Positions 44,981 to 56,729 are shown, counted from the first letter of the stretch. The stretch is DNA of 63,233 nt from Pseudomonadota bacterium (GCA_023404675.1 JAEYAW010000016.1:1-63233); one strand, 5' to 3'. Notes: a model not told the origin generated them from the letters alone. Program-made: numbers and translations.

Positions 44981-47638
44981 ATGTGGGGGAACGTGAGGTT
45001 GAGAAACTGGGGAAGGACGCACGTCCTGATTCTCACATCCTCATTGTTTGGAGCCGGCATCGCACTCGCCCGCGAGCCCGGCATTCACGCCGGCCAGCCC
45101 CATCCTGAAAGCACCGTGTGGACAGTCCTGTTCGGAACGCTCGCGGCCATTCTCATCCTCAGCGGCGTCGTGCTGCGGCTGAAAGTAACGCAACGCCGGT
45201 TGCGGCATACGCATGACAGCCACGCGAAATTCGTCTCCGCTGCGTTGAACAACCTCGGCCAGGGCGTCGTGATCTTCGACGCCAGCGGCACGCTGGTCTA
45301 TCGCAACAACCGGTATCTGGAGATCTATCATCTGGCCGAGCATGAGCTTTGGCCGGAGATAACCTCCCAGGAATTGCTGCAACTTCGCGCCCGGCACGGA
45401 TGCGCCCCGAAAGAAAGCTCGGCCATCGAAAACTATTTCGAGTTGGCCGCGCGTCCGGAAGGGCTGATGCAGCAACTCGCCGACGGACGATGGATCCTGG
45501 CAAAATACCGCAAGCTTCCCGATGGCGGATCGGTCGGCACGCATGACGACTGCACCGAGCAGTGCCGGCTCATGGAGCAGGCGGCGACCGCAAAAACCTT
45601 CCTGGAGTCGGTGATCGACAATATCCCGGTCTGCGTGGCCGCCAAATCTCTCGACGACAAGCGATATGTCCTGGTGAACCCGGCCTTTGAGAAGTTCTGC
45701 GGCCTGTCCCGCGACGACATCATCGGCCACACGACGGAAGAAATCTTTCACTCATCGACGATCGACGTCGTTGAGGATGCAGAGGCAGTCACGATCCATT
45801 CGGAAACGACTCAGATGCCGATCGAATATTCGATCAGGCGAGGCGGCACGGATCTCCGCCGCATTCTCGGCAGCCAGGTTCTCGTCAACGGCGAGAACGA
45901 CGGCCAGAGATATATTGTCGGCATGTTCGAGGACATGACCGATCGCTACAAGCTGTCGACCGAACTCGAAGCGACCAAGCGCTTTCTCGAACTTGTCGTC
46001 GAACATATGCCGATCGGCATCGTCGTGCGTCAGGTCAGCGACAACCAGCCCATCCTCGTGAACCGCGCGGCCTCCCACCTGATCGGGATTCAGGATCAGC
46101 ACGATCCGGCGCAGGAAGCCTTCCTGCGCGACGCGCAGATCCGCGACGAGCGGGCGATCCAGGAAGGCGGGCTGCATACGGAAGAGCATCCGGTCCGGAT
46201 GCACGACGGCATCCGTTACTTCCTGACGCGCCGGATCGCGATCGCCGGCAATGACGGTCAGGCGCAGTATCTCATCAAGACATGCGAGGACATCACCGAC
46301 CGCCGGGAAACCGAGCTGCGCATGGCGCACATGGCCCATCACGACAGCCTGACCGATCTGCCCAACCGCTTCGCGTTCATTCAGGCGCTTTCACAGATGA
46401 TCGACGCCTGCGCGAGCACGTCCCGGCAATTCTGCGTGCTGTCCGTCGATCTGGATCGCCTCAAGGAGATCAACGACGTCTTCGGCCATGCCTTCGGTGA
46501 CAGACTGCTTGTCGAGGTCGGACACAGGCTGGCAAGCGTGGCCGCGGAAGGTATTCTGGCGCGTCTCAGCGGCGGCGAATTCGGCATCATCGTGGGGGAG
46601 GAACAGCCCGGCAATGGCCGCGAACTGGCATCGCGGCTGGGCGATGCGATCCGCGAGGAATTCATCATCGACGGCAAGTCCGCCCGGATCAGCATCACCA
46701 CCGGGATTGCGGTCTATCCGACCGACGGCACCGACGCGACCTCGCTTCTCGCCAACGCCGATGTCGCCCTGTTTCGCGCCAAGGCCAAGTCGCGCGGATC
46801 GATCGGCCTGTTCGAGGCGCAGGCCGATCAGTTGATCCGCGACCGGCGCGCGCTGCATCAGGACCTCGCCAATGCTGTGCGCGACAATGAACTCAACCTG
46901 CACCTGCAGCCGCAATGCCGGATCGTCGGGACCGGGGAAGGTCATGAGATCGTCGGCTTCGAGGTGCTCGCCCGCTGGACCCATCCGGTCCGCGGCATCG
47001 TGCCGCCGAGCGAGTTCATTCCGCTCGCGGAGGAGAGCGGGCTGATCGTCGAACTCGGCGAGTGGGTGCTGCGCGCGGCCTGCCGCGAGGCGGCGTCCTG
47101 GTCCCGGCCGCTGCGCATCGCGGTCAATCTGTCGCCGGCGCAGTTCCTCCATGGCGATCTCGTCGGCCTGGTTCACTCCATCCTGCTGGAGACCGGCCTC
47201 GCGCCGGCACGCCTCGAGCTGGAAATCACCGAAGGCGTGCTCATCGAGGATTTCGATCGCGGCCTGTCGCTGCTGCGCCGCCTGAAGTCGCTCGGCGTGC
47301 GCATCGCCATGGATGATTTCGGCAGCGGCTATTCGTCCCTCACCTACCTTCAGGCCTTCCCGTTCGACAAGATCAAGATCGACCGCGCCTTCGTCATGAA
47401 CCTCGGCCGCAATCCGCAATCGGCCGCGATCGTGCGCGCGGTGGTCGGTCTCGGCCGCGGCCTCGGCATTCCGGTCATCGCGGAAGGCGTCGAGACGCGA
47501 GAACAGTTCATCTTCCTCGCCGAGGAAGGCTGCGACCTCGTGCAGGGCTACTTCCTCGGCAAGCCGGCTCCGGCGATCCAGTACGCCCAGCTCGTCGACG
47601 GAAGCCCTCCCGAGAGCGAGAACAGGCTGATCGCCTGA
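44981..47638 (+). CDS. PAS-GGDEF-EAL cyclic-di-GMP phosphodiesterase-like protein
   Basis: 885 residues. One or two N-terminal membrane helices (LILTSSLFGAGIALA, WTVLFGTLAAILILSGVV), three PAS domains (~80-450), GGDEF (~460-620) and EAL (~635-875). The GGDEF signature is SGGEF (530-534), so cyclase activity is unlikely. The EAL motif is EVLAR (from 661), and the metal and catalytic residues of active phosphodiesterases are kept: NLSP, LEITEGVL, MDDFGSGYSSL, KIDRAF and EGVET. Net activity is probably c-di-GMP breakdown, with the degenerate GGDEF as a possible GTP sensor. Confidence 0.85.
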   Translation: MWGNVRLRNWGRTHVLILTSSLFGAGIALAREPGIHAGQPHPESTVWTVLFGTLAAILILSGVVLRLKVTQRRLRHTHDSHAKFVSAALNNLGQGVVIFDASGTLVYRNNRYLEIYHLAEHELWPEITSQELLQLRARHGCAPKESSAIENYFELAARPEGLMQQLADGRWILAKYRKLPDGGSVGTHDDCTEQCRLMEQAATAKTFLESVIDNIPVCVAAKSLDDKRYVLVNPAFEKFCGLSRDDIIGHTTEEIFHSSTIDVVEDAEAVTIHSETTQMPIEYSIRRGGTDLRRILGSQVLVNGENDGQRYIVGMFEDMTDRYKLSTELEATKRFLELVVEHMPIGIVVRQVSDNQPILVNRAASHLIGIQDQHDPAQEAFLRDAQIRDERAIQEGGLHTEEHPVRMHDGIRYFLTRRIAIAGNDGQAQYLIKTCEDITDRRETELRMAHMAHHDSLTDLPNRFAFIQALSQMIDACASTSRQFCVLSVDLDRLKEINDVFGHAFGDRLLVEVGHRLASVAAEGILARLSGGEFGIIVGEEQPGNGRELASRLGDAIREEFIIDGKSARISITTGIAVYPTDGTDATSLLANADVALFRAKAKSRGSIGLFEAQADQLIRDRRALHQDLANAVRDNELNLHLQPQCRIVGTGEGHEIVGFEVLARWTHPVRGIVPPSEFIPLAEESGLIVELGEWVLRAACREAASWSRPLRIAVNLSPAQFLHGDLVGLVHSILLETGLAPARLELEITEGVLIEDFDRGLSLLRRLKSLGVRIAMDDFGSGYSSLTYLQAFPFDKIKIDRAFVMNLGRNPQSAAIVRAVVGLGRGLGIPVIAEGVETREQFIFLAEEGCDLVQGYFLGKPAPAIQYAQLVDGSPPESENRLIA

Positions 47639-47739
47639 CCCTGTCCCACCGGAATTGCGGGCGCATCCCGCGCTCCAATCTTGTCCGTTCCCGCCAGTCA
47701 CGCTACAGCCGAACGAGTGCGTGACGCAGGGCGGGGCGA

Positions 47740-48891
<1,152 letters not shown>

Positions 48892-48895
48892 TGGA

Positions 48896-49804
48896 ATGAG
48901 CCAGGACCGCAATTTCGTCCGTCCCGCGCGCCTCGCCGCCGTCGCGCCCTATCTGTGGCTCGTGGTTTTCTTTCTCGTGCCGTTCGGCTTCGTCGCCAAG
49001 ATCAGCCTGTCGCAGACCGCGATCGCACAGCCGCCCTATGTGCCGGTGTTCGATCTGGCGCAGGGCTGGGATGCCCTCATTGCCGCGCTGTCCCAGCTGT
49101 CGGCCGAGACCTATCGCTTGATTGCCTCGGACAGCCTGTATCTGGCGTCCTATCTGCGCAGCGTCAGCGTGGCGCTCGTCTCCACGGCTCTGCTCATCGC
49201 GATCGGATACCCGGTCGCCTATGGCATGGCGCGCCTGCCCGTGCGATGTCAGCCGCTGGCGATGATCCTCGTCATCATCCCGTTCTGGACCTCGTTCCTG
49301 ATCCGCGTCTACGCCTGGATCAACGTGCTTCAGCGCGACGGACTGCTGAACGACGTGCTGCTCGCGCTCCACCTCATCCGCACGCCGCAGGTGTGGCTGG
49401 CCACAGACACGGCGATGTATATCGGCCTCGTCTATTCCTATCTGCCCTTCATGGTGCTGCCGCTCTATGCGACGCTGGCGCGGCTGGATCACGCCCTGAT
49501 CGAGGCGGCCGCCGATCTCGGCTGTTCGCGGCGGCAGGCCTTCTGGCTCGTCACCCTGCCACTGTCGCTGCCGGGGCTCGGAGCCGGCGCACTGCTGTGC
49601 TTCATTCCCATCATCGGCGAGTTCGTGATTCCCGATCTGCTGGCGGGATCGGATTCGATGATGATCGGCCAGACCCTGTGGCTCGAATTCTTCACCAACA
49701 AGGACTGGCCGGTCGCATCCGCCCTCGCCGTCGTCCTGCTCGCCCTGCTGCTGATTCCGGTGCTGATCTACGAGCGCCTTCAGATGCGCCAGCTGGAGCG
49801 TTGA
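48896..49804 (+). CDS. potB: Polyamine-type ABC transporter permease 1
   Basis: 302 residues, six predicted helices, with the EAA loop EAAADLGCSRRQAFWLVTLP that contacts the ATPase. PotB/PotH type: PFWTSFLIRVYAWINVL, GLVYSYLPFMVLPLYA and FIPIIGEFVIPDLL are hallmarks. The ATG at 48896 is 5 bp after the potA stop; the longer frame from 48767 overlaps potA. Confidence 0.88.
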   Translation: MSQDRNFVRPARLAAVAPYLWLVVFFLVPFGFVAKISLSQTAIAQPPYVPVFDLAQGWDALIAALSQLSAETYRLIASDSLYLASYLRSVSVALVSTALLIAIGYPVAYGMARLPVRCQPLAMILVIIPFWTSFLIRVYAWINVLQRDGLLNDVLLALHLIRTPQVWLATDTAMYIGLVYSYLPFMVLPLYATLARLDHALIEAAADLGCSRRQAFWLVTLPLSLPGLGAGALLCFIPIIGEFVIPDLLAGSDSMMIGQTLWLEFFTNKDWPVASALAVVLLALLLIPVLIYERLQMRQLER

Positions 49805-49805
49805 G

Positions 49806-50624
49806 ATGATGTCGCGCGCCCTGACACGCCCTTCGCCGTTCAATATCGCCGCGCTCGCGCTCGGGCTCGCATTTCTCTATCTGCCGATCGCGATCCTGAT
49901 CCTCTATTCGTTCAACGCCTCACGCCTCGTCACGGTATGGGGCGGCTGGTCGACGCACTGGTATCGCGAGCTGTTCAACGACCGTGCCATGCTCGACGCC
50001 GCATGGATGAGCCTGCGGGTCGCGCTCACGTCCGCCACGCTGGCAACCGTGCTCGGCACGATGGCCGCGCTGGCGCTGGCGCGTGGCGCGGGTTTTCGCG
50101 GCCGAACCCTGTTCGCGGGCATGCTGCATGCGCCGCTGGTGATGCCGGAAGTCATCACCGGCCTGTCGCTGTTGTTGCTGTTCGTCGGCTCCGGCATCGG
50201 ACGCGGCTTCTGGACGGTCACGATCGCGCACGCGACACTGACCATGGCGTTCGTGGCGGTGGTGGTTCAGGCCAGGCTGCGCGGCATGGATCGCAGCCTG
50301 GAAGAAGCCGCGATGGATCTCGGTTGTCCGCCGGTCAAGGCCTTCGTTTTCGTGACGCTGCCCTTCATCGCGCCGTCCGTCGTCGCCGCGTGGATGCTTG
50401 CCTTCACGCTGTCGCTCGACGATCTCGTGATCGCCAGCTTCACCACCGGCCCCGGCTCGACCACGCTGCCCATCCGCATCTATTCGGAGGTCCGGCTCGG
50501 CGTGAAACCGGAGATCAACGCGATCTGCACGCTGATGGTCGCCCTCGTCGCGGCGCTGATCGCGGTCGCGGCTCTGGTTGCGCGGCTGTCCAGCGCGCGC
50601 GGCGAAAGCGCTGCGCCGTTATAA
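49806..50624 (+). CDS. potC: Polyamine-type ABC transporter permease 2
   Basis: 272 residues, six helices, EAA loop EAAMDLGCPPVKAFVFVTLP and the PotC/PotI segments LILYSFNAS, PLVMPEVITGLSLL and TLSLDDLVIASFTTGPGSTT. The start (49806) is one base after the potB stop; 49809 is also possible. Together with PotA and PotB it would form a complete importer core for polyamines or a related cation; the missing binding protein leaves specificity undefined. Confidence 0.88.
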   Translation: MMSRALTRPSPFNIAALALGLAFLYLPIAILILYSFNASRLVTVWGGWSTHWYRELFNDRAMLDAAWMSLRVALTSATLATVLGTMAALALARGAGFRGRTLFAGMLHAPLVMPEVITGLSLLLLFVGSGIGRGFWTVTIAHATLTMAFVAVVVQARLRGMDRSLEEAAMDLGCPPVKAFVFVTLPFIAPSVVAAWMLAFTLSLDDLVIASFTTGPGSTTLPIRIYSEVRLGVKPEINAICTLMVALVAALIAVAALVARLSSARGESAAPL

Positions 50625-50639
50625 GATCAAACGGGAGTT

Positions 50640-52577
50640 TTATTTCGGAGCGGCGGATTCGGATCCGGCCGGTGCGCTGCCTTCGGTCGCGGGCGCCGGA
50701 AGCTTGCGGCCGGTCAGGCGTTCGATCACCGACTGGACGGCATCGCGCGTCTTGCGGTCACGCACCGCATCGAGCAGCGGTGCGGTGGCGGGCGAACGCC
50801 GCAGCAGGCTCTCGGAATCGGGGAAGATCAGGGGATCGTCCCACGGGCCTTGAACCACGAATGGCAGATCGAACGGCGCTCCGGCCTTCGAGGGGGCGAC
50901 GAGGGTGGCCACGCCCTTCAGATCCAGTTCGCGGGCGGGCACCGATGCCGTCCCGGACAGGGTCAGCCGCGTCGCAGAGCCATCAATGTTGACGTTCTCG
51001 ATCGTCGCGATGCCGTCGGAGAATTTCAGCGCGACATCGAGCGTATTGAATGGCGTTCGCCCGCTGCGGTAGTCGCCGCCGCCCGACAGCGGCCGCCGCT
51101 CCAGACGGCGCAGCAGCTGCTCGACATTGAATCCGTTCAGCGCGCCGTCGCGCCCCACGAGAGATGCCGATCCGTCGAGCGACTGCGCCAGCCCGAACGG
51201 ACTGGCGCCCGTTGCTTCCAGCGCCACCGCGAGATTGCCGCGTCCGGAGAGCCTTCGCGTGCCGAACAGTTCGCCGATGCACGCTTCGAGATCGACGTCC
51301 ATGAGTTGAAACTGTGCCTTGATGGCAGCGGCCGTGTCCGCTCGCCCGATGCTGAACGATCCCTTGGCCGTTCCGCCGAACATCTGCGCCTCGCCGACCG
51401 AGAGCGCCAGCGTACCGCCGCGCAGATTGGCGCCGATCGCGGTCCGCCCCAGCTTCGCGCTGCCGATGGTGACACGCGCCGCCGAGAGGCGCATGTCGAG
51501 ATCGGTGCTCGACAGGCCGGACAGATCGAACAACTGCCGATTCCAGTCGCGCGCGCCGCCGGCGAGCAGGCGGACCGTCGAGGCGTAGGGGGTCAGATCC
51601 AGCGCCTCGGCCGCCAGCGTCGCCTGAATGCTCTGGCGCTCGTTGTTGGCGATGGTCATCACGCCCTCGGCGACGTTGCCATCCATCTCGACATTGACGT
51701 TGGTCAGCGCCATGGAAGTGCCGACGAGATTGGCGCGCGCCTTGAGCGAGAAGCGTCCCAGACCGCCGGTGCCCGGCGGCTCCTGCCCGGCCCAGCGCAA
51801 CGCGTTGCGCAGCGATGGTGAATCCGCGGCGATCGTTCCTTCGAGCAGCAGACTAGACCGGTTGGTGACCGCCCCGTCGAACGCGAACTTCGCCAGCGCC
51901 GACGCCACCCGCATCTTGACGACGGAGCGATCGCCGGACAGAGCCGCGCGAAAATCGTTGATGCTGAAACTGCCGTCGATCCGTTCGCCGCGCCAGTCGA
52001 ACTGCCCCGTCGCGGCGAACGACCGGGAAATCGACGGCCATGCCAGCGACAGATCGATGCTGCCCATCCGCTCGACAATCTGGCGTCGGTCGTCGGCATA
52101 CAGCAGCCGGCCATCGCTGATCCGGATTTCGGAGAACGACACCGGACTTCCGCCGCCCGGCTTCATGGTACGCGCCAGCGTCGCGATCAGGGCGTCCCAG
52201 TTGCTCTGGCCCGACGCGTCGCGGCGCACTTCCATGACCGGTTGAAACAGGCCGAGATCGGCAATCTCGAAACGGTGCATCAACAACGGGATCAACCGGA
52301 GATTGGCCGTCATCGTCTCCACGGTCAGCACCGGCGTCTGCTTGTCGTGGGTGCCGAGACCCACCTTGTGAAGAGTCACATAGGTGCCCGGGAAGACCGA
52401 CACGTCGATCGAGCCTTCGGTGACAAGTTCGAGACCGGTCGCCTGCCTGATCTGGGCTTCCACCGCCTGCCGGACAGCGGCGCGATCGATCATCAGCGCC
52501 GTCAGCGCGAGGGCGATCGCCGCGGCGCTGACTGCGGCCGCCAGCAGCACTCCCAGGCGTTTGGCTCCTTGGGCCAT
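50640..52577 (-). CDS. AsmA family protein
   Basis: 645 residues. A single N-terminal membrane anchor (LGVLLAAAVSAAAIALALT) followed by a periplasmic AsmA domain with its opening IRQATGLELVTEGSIDVSVFPG and the C-terminal AsmA_2-type segment (RGNLAVALEATGASPFGLAQ). AsmA-like proteins are bridge-like lipid transfer proteins between inner and outer membrane. The start at 52577 follows the anchor; 52640 adds 21 poorly conserved residues. It is convergent with potC, 15 bp apart. Confidence 0.82.
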   Translation of the reverse strand: MAQGAKRLGVLLAAAVSAAAIALALTALMIDRAAVRQAVEAQIRQATGLELVTEGSIDVSVFPGTYVTLHKVGLGTHDKQTPVLTVETMTANLRLIPLLMHRFEIADLGLFQPVMEVRRDASGQSNWDALIATLARTMKPGGGSPVSFSEIRISDGRLLYADDRRQIVERMGSIDLSLAWPSISRSFAATGQFDWRGERIDGSFSINDFRAALSGDRSVVKMRVASALAKFAFDGAVTNRSSLLLEGTIAADSPSLRNALRWAGQEPPGTGGLGRFSLKARANLVGTSMALTNVNVEMDGNVAEGVMTIANNERQSIQATLAAEALDLTPYASTVRLLAGGARDWNRQLFDLSGLSSTDLDMRLSAARVTIGSAKLGRTAIGANLRGGTLALSVGEAQMFGGTAKGSFSIGRADTAAAIKAQFQLMDVDLEACIGELFGTRRLSGRGNLAVALEATGASPFGLAQSLDGSASLVGRDGALNGFNVEQLLRRLERRPLSGGGDYRSGRTPFNTLDVALKFSDGIATIENVNIDGSATRLTLSGTASVPARELDLKGVATLVAPSKAGAPFDLPFVVQGPWDDPLIFPDSESLLRRSPATAPLLDAVRDRKTRDAVQSVIERLTGRKLPAPATEGSAPAGSESAAPK

Positions 52578-52839
52578 CAAACAACCGATCCGGATTGGGC
52601 TTGAATGAACACGACGATGCTGCGCCGCACGCTTCGCCAAGTTGACCTATTTTTCTTGACGCTTTCAAGGCCATAGCAAGCACCGCGCCTTCGGCGCAAC
52701 CGTGTCTTTTCGCCGCCGGACGGGCGCGGGAAACGCGGAGCCAGCCTGCCCCCGGCGCGATTGACGCCCGTTCGGCATTTCGCCTAAGAAGGCCCGCAGA
52801 GCTTCTTCAAGCTGCCTTCCCCCTGCACAGGTCTCCGCG

Positions 52840-53544
52840 ATGAACAAGGTCTACCCCGACGCCAAATCGGCGCTTGATGGCATCCTCAAGGACGGCATGA
52901 TGATCATGTCCGGAGGCTTCGGCCTCTGCGGCATCGCCGAGACACTGTCGGACGCCTTGCGCGAGTCGGGGGTCAAGAACCTCACCGTCGTCTCCAACAA
53001 CGCGGGCGTGGACGGCATTGGCCTCAGCCGTCTGCTGGAAACACGCCAGATCAAGAAGATGATCTCGTCCTATGTCGGCGAGAACAAGCTGTTCGCCCAG
53101 CAGTTTCTGGCAGGCGAGCTGGAGCTTGAATTCACCCCGCAGGGGACGCTGGCCGAGCGCATCCGCGCCGGCGGCGCCGGCATCCCGGCCTTCTTCACCA
53201 AGACCGGCGTCGGAACGCTGGTCGCGGAAGGCAAGGAAGTGCGCGAATTCGACGGCGAAAAATACGTCATGGAGCGCGGACTGTTCGCGGACCTCGCCAT
53301 CGTCCACGCCTGGAAGGGCGACACCGCCGGCAATCTGGTGTTCCGCAAGACCGCCCGGAATTTCAACCCGATGATGGCGACAGCCGCGAAAGTGACGGTC
53401 GCTGAGGTGGAGCACCTCGTTCCCGCCGGCGAGATCGATCCCGACCACATTCATACGCCGGGCGTTTATGTCCAGCGCATGATCGCGGTCGATCCCGCCC
53501 TCAAGCGGATCGAGCAGCGCACCACCCGCAAGCGCACCGCCTGA
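52840..53544 (+). CDS. scoA: Succinyl-CoA:3-ketoacid CoA-transferase subunit A
   Basis: 234 residues of CoA-transferase family I, alpha subunit: MNKVYPDAKSALDGILKDGM, GGFGLCGIAETL, the KNLTVVSNNAGVDGIGL segment and EFDGEKYVMERGL. With ScoB it activates acetoacetate with succinyl-CoA. GGTCTCCGCG precedes the ATG; a weak GGTC replaces a Shine-Dalgarno. scoB follows 18 bp later. Confidence 0.94.
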   Translation: MNKVYPDAKSALDGILKDGMMIMSGGFGLCGIAETLSDALRESGVKNLTVVSNNAGVDGIGLSRLLETRQIKKMISSYVGENKLFAQQFLAGELELEFTPQGTLAERIRAGGAGIPAFFTKTGVGTLVAEGKEVREFDGEKYVMERGLFADLAIVHAWKGDTAGNLVFRKTARNFNPMMATAAKVTVAEVEHLVPAGEIDPDHIHTPGVYVQRMIAVDPALKRIEQRTTRKRTA

Positions 53545-53562
53545 TCGAAACGGAGAACTGCC

Positions 53563-54213
<651 letters not shown>

Positions 54214-54261
54214 TCAAACATCGCGCCCGGCAGACGGGGCGCGGCTCGTGCCGACATCGGC

Positions 54262-55914
54262 TCAGGCCGGGCCGCGCGGCGCTTCGCCGAGACGCGACAG
54301 CCAGAACACCGGCACGATGCTCGCCGCCACGATCAGCAGCGCGGCGGGCGCCCCCTCCTCGAAATTGCCGCGCGTCGCATACTGATAGATGTGGGTCGCC
54401 AGTGTCTCCACGTTGAGCGGACGCAGCAGCAGCGTTGCCGGCAATTCCTTGAGGCCATCGACGAACACGACGATGGCCGCGCCGATGACCGCCGGGGTCA
54501 TCAGCGGCAGATGAATCCGCCGCAGCATCGACCACCGCGATGCACCTGCGGCGCGTGCGCCGTCGTCGTAGTCCTTCGGAACGTTTTGCAGCGCCGCGCC
54601 GAAATACCGGACCGGCACCGCGAGAAAGCGGATCGTATAGGCGAGCACAATGATTGCGCCGGAACTCGTCAGGATCAGGCCCGGATTTCCGAGGCCAAGC
54701 CAGCGCGCGAGCGCGATCAGTCCGTTCTCGAACATCAGCACCGGGGTGAGCAGGCCGAGCGCGAGCACCAGCCCCGGCACGGCATAGCCGGAGCGGGCGA
54801 CGGTTGCGGCAAGGATCGTCGCGCGCGACGGCTGCCAGCGCACCGCGATCGCAACGAGAAACGCGGCCAGCAAGGCGCAGACCGTCGCTCCACCCGCCAG
54901 CGCGACCGAATGCAGCGCCGCGCGCAGCAGTTCAGTGTCAATCACGGCGAGTCCGCGCCGGACGGTCTCGCCGGCGAGGCAGATCACCGGCACCACGAAG
55001 CCGAACAGAACAGGCAGCGCGCACGCAACACACGCCAGTGCGCCCCGCCAGCCGGACAATCTTGTCCGCGTTGCGAGCCGCGGCGTTTCGGAATCCGCTC
55101 CCGCCGCCGCGCGCCGCGATCGCCATTCCAGCGCAACAAGGACACCGACCATCGCCAGCATCACCAGCGCGAGCTGCGCCGCGCCGGCGATGCTGCCCTG
55201 ATTGAGCCACAGCGTGTAGATCGAGACCGTCAGCGTCCGGATGCCGAGATACTCGCTCGCGCCGATATCGTTGAGCGTCTCCAGCGCGACCAGTGCAAGC
55301 CCGACCATCAGCGCCGGGCGCATAAGCGGCAGGGTGACTCGCCGGAAGATCGTGCCCGGCCGCGCGCCAAGCGTCAGCGCGGCCTCGCCGACATCGGCGG
55401 CCCGCATCTGCAACACCGGACGCACGGCGAGAAAGACGTAAGGATAGAGCACCAGTCCGATCAGCACGATCCCGCCGGGAAGCGAGCGGACATCCGGCAG
55501 AAGATGCAGCGCGTCCGGCGCGGGCATGAGCGAGATCAGCGCGCGATGAATCCAGCCGAGCGGCTCGAACAGATCAACATAGACATAGGCGGCCAGATAG
55601 GTCGGCACCGCGAGCGGCAGCGGCAGCAGCCACACCATCCACGCCCGCATGGGGAATTCATGGCCGGTGACCAGCCAGGCGGTGCCGCCTCCGATCAGCA
55701 ACGCGACCATGGACACGCCCGCGAGCAGAAGAACAGTATCGCGCAGAGCCTGCGGCACCACGTAAGCCAGCAGATGACCCCACACGTCGGGGCCGGGCCG
55801 GAGCGCCAGCCCGGCGACGCCGATCACCGGCATGACGACCGCCAGCGCGATTATCCCCGCGACGAGCGCGAGGGGTTGCGCGAGGGGTTGCGTCAGGGTT
55901 GACCCGCGGGCCAT
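54262..55914 (-). CDS. Ferric iron ABC transporter permease (FbpB/AfuB-like)
   Basis: 550 residues with 12 helices in two homologous halves, each with an EAA loop (GEAALTLGARPGTIFRRVTL and DDGARAAGASRWSMLRRIHL). This is the fused permease of FbpABC-type Fe(III) importers. Neither ATPase nor binding protein is adjacent; an FbpA-like protein is at 38695-39711. It follows the heme oxygenase gene by 36 bp. A 12-bp tandem repeat (55868-55891) encodes QPLAQPLA near its N-terminus. The start at 55914 is preferred over 55941. Confidence 0.82.
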   Translation of the reverse strand: MARGSTLTQPLAQPLALVAGIIALAVVMPVIGVAGLALRPGPDVWGHLLAYVVPQALRDTVLLLAGVSMVALLIGGGTAWLVTGHEFPMRAWMVWLLPLPLAVPTYLAAYVYVDLFEPLGWIHRALISLMPAPDALHLLPDVRSLPGGIVLIGLVLYPYVFLAVRPVLQMRAADVGEAALTLGARPGTIFRRVTLPLMRPALMVGLALVALETLNDIGASEYLGIRTLTVSIYTLWLNQGSIAGAAQLALVMLAMVGVLVALEWRSRRAAAGADSETPRLATRTRLSGWRGALACVACALPVLFGFVVPVICLAGETVRRGLAVIDTELLRAALHSVALAGGATVCALLAAFLVAIAVRWQPSRATILAATVARSGYAVPGLVLALGLLTPVLMFENGLIALARWLGLGNPGLILTSSGAIIVLAYTIRFLAVPVRYFGAALQNVPKDYDDGARAAGASRWSMLRRIHLPLMTPAVIGAAIVVFVDGLKELPATLLLRPLNVETLATHIYQYATRGNFEEGAPAALLIVAASIVPVFWLSRLGEAPRGPA

Positions 55915-55950
55915 CGCTGCGCCTGCACGCCGCTCCAACACCTGCGGTGG

Positions 55951-56637
55951 CTACGATACGGTCTGGTTTGCGCCAATCCTTGCCTGCAAGGCCAGCGACA
56001 GCGCGATGTTCAGCTCGAACGCCCGCGCGCCCTCTTCGGCCACCGCTTCGGGATCGTCGATCCGGTCGCCAATGGCGATGATCGCACCGCGATATTCGGC
56101 CTTGAACGCGGCATGATCGGAAATGGCCGGGAAGTCGTAGAACGACAGCGCTTCCGGCGGCAGTCCGGGCGACTTCATCAGAAGACGCTTGAGGATCTGG
56201 CCGCCGCTGAGGTCGCCGAGATAGCGCGCGTAGGCATGGGCGACGAGCCGCGCGCCATCACCCTGACCGGCCTCGACCACGGCCTTCTCGTAGGCCCGTG
56301 CCTCCGGAAGCAGCGCGATATCGGCGATCGCCGTGTCCGGGACAAGTTGCCGCAGGTCCGCCTCGATGGCGGCGCTGCGGTTCAGTTCCGGCCGCACGAT
56401 CGGACCCAACAGCGAGGTTTCGCCGTGACGCGCAAGCGCATTCTCCAGGGCGCGATAGGCCGGCAGCAGGCTGCGCAGGAACAGCGCATAGTCCGCCGGG
56501 GAGACCCGGCCCTTCAGGATATCGACGATGAATCCCGTCCGCTCCGCCTTGGTATGAAGCGCTTCCGTCTTCTCCCGCAGCATTTCCAGGAGAGTAAGAG
56601 GCTTCGCGGCCTCGGCCGCCGTCAGGGTGTCCTGCAT
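55951..56637 (-). CDS. Heme oxygenase
   Basis: 228 residues. The proximal heme His is in REKTEALHTKAERTGF and the distal helix reads YARYLGDLSGGQILKRLL, both diagnostic of the HO-1-like family (biliverdin, CO and Fe(II) from heme). The start at 56637 is chosen; the frame runs to 56679. It is followed by a ferric permease gene, so the pair forms an iron-supply operon, and it is divergent from hemE, which makes the same cofactor class. A candidate Irr site is 93 bp upstream. A role in bilin supply for phytochrome is an alternative. Confidence 0.88.
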   Translation of the reverse strand: MQDTLTAAEAAKPLTLLEMLREKTEALHTKAERTGFIVDILKGRVSPADYALFLRSLLPAYRALENALARHGETSLLGPIVRPELNRSAAIEADLRQLVPDTAIADIALLPEARAYEKAVVEAGQGDGARLVAHAYARYLGDLSGGQILKRLLMKSPGLPPEALSFYDFPAISDHAAFKAEYRGAIIAIGDRIDDPEAVAEEGARAFELNIALSLALQARIGANQTVS

Positions 56638-56729
56638 CGTATGTCCCGCTTCGGACCGGGACCTGTCACCCAGCCGCACATGTTCGGGCGGACAGTAGAA
56701 AACCGCCGCAGCCGGTCAAGGGATGGAAA

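Noticed and set aside
54221..54245. GC-rich inverted repeat after scoB considered as a terminator
   Set aside because: The stem has no following T-run on either strand; evidence too weak.
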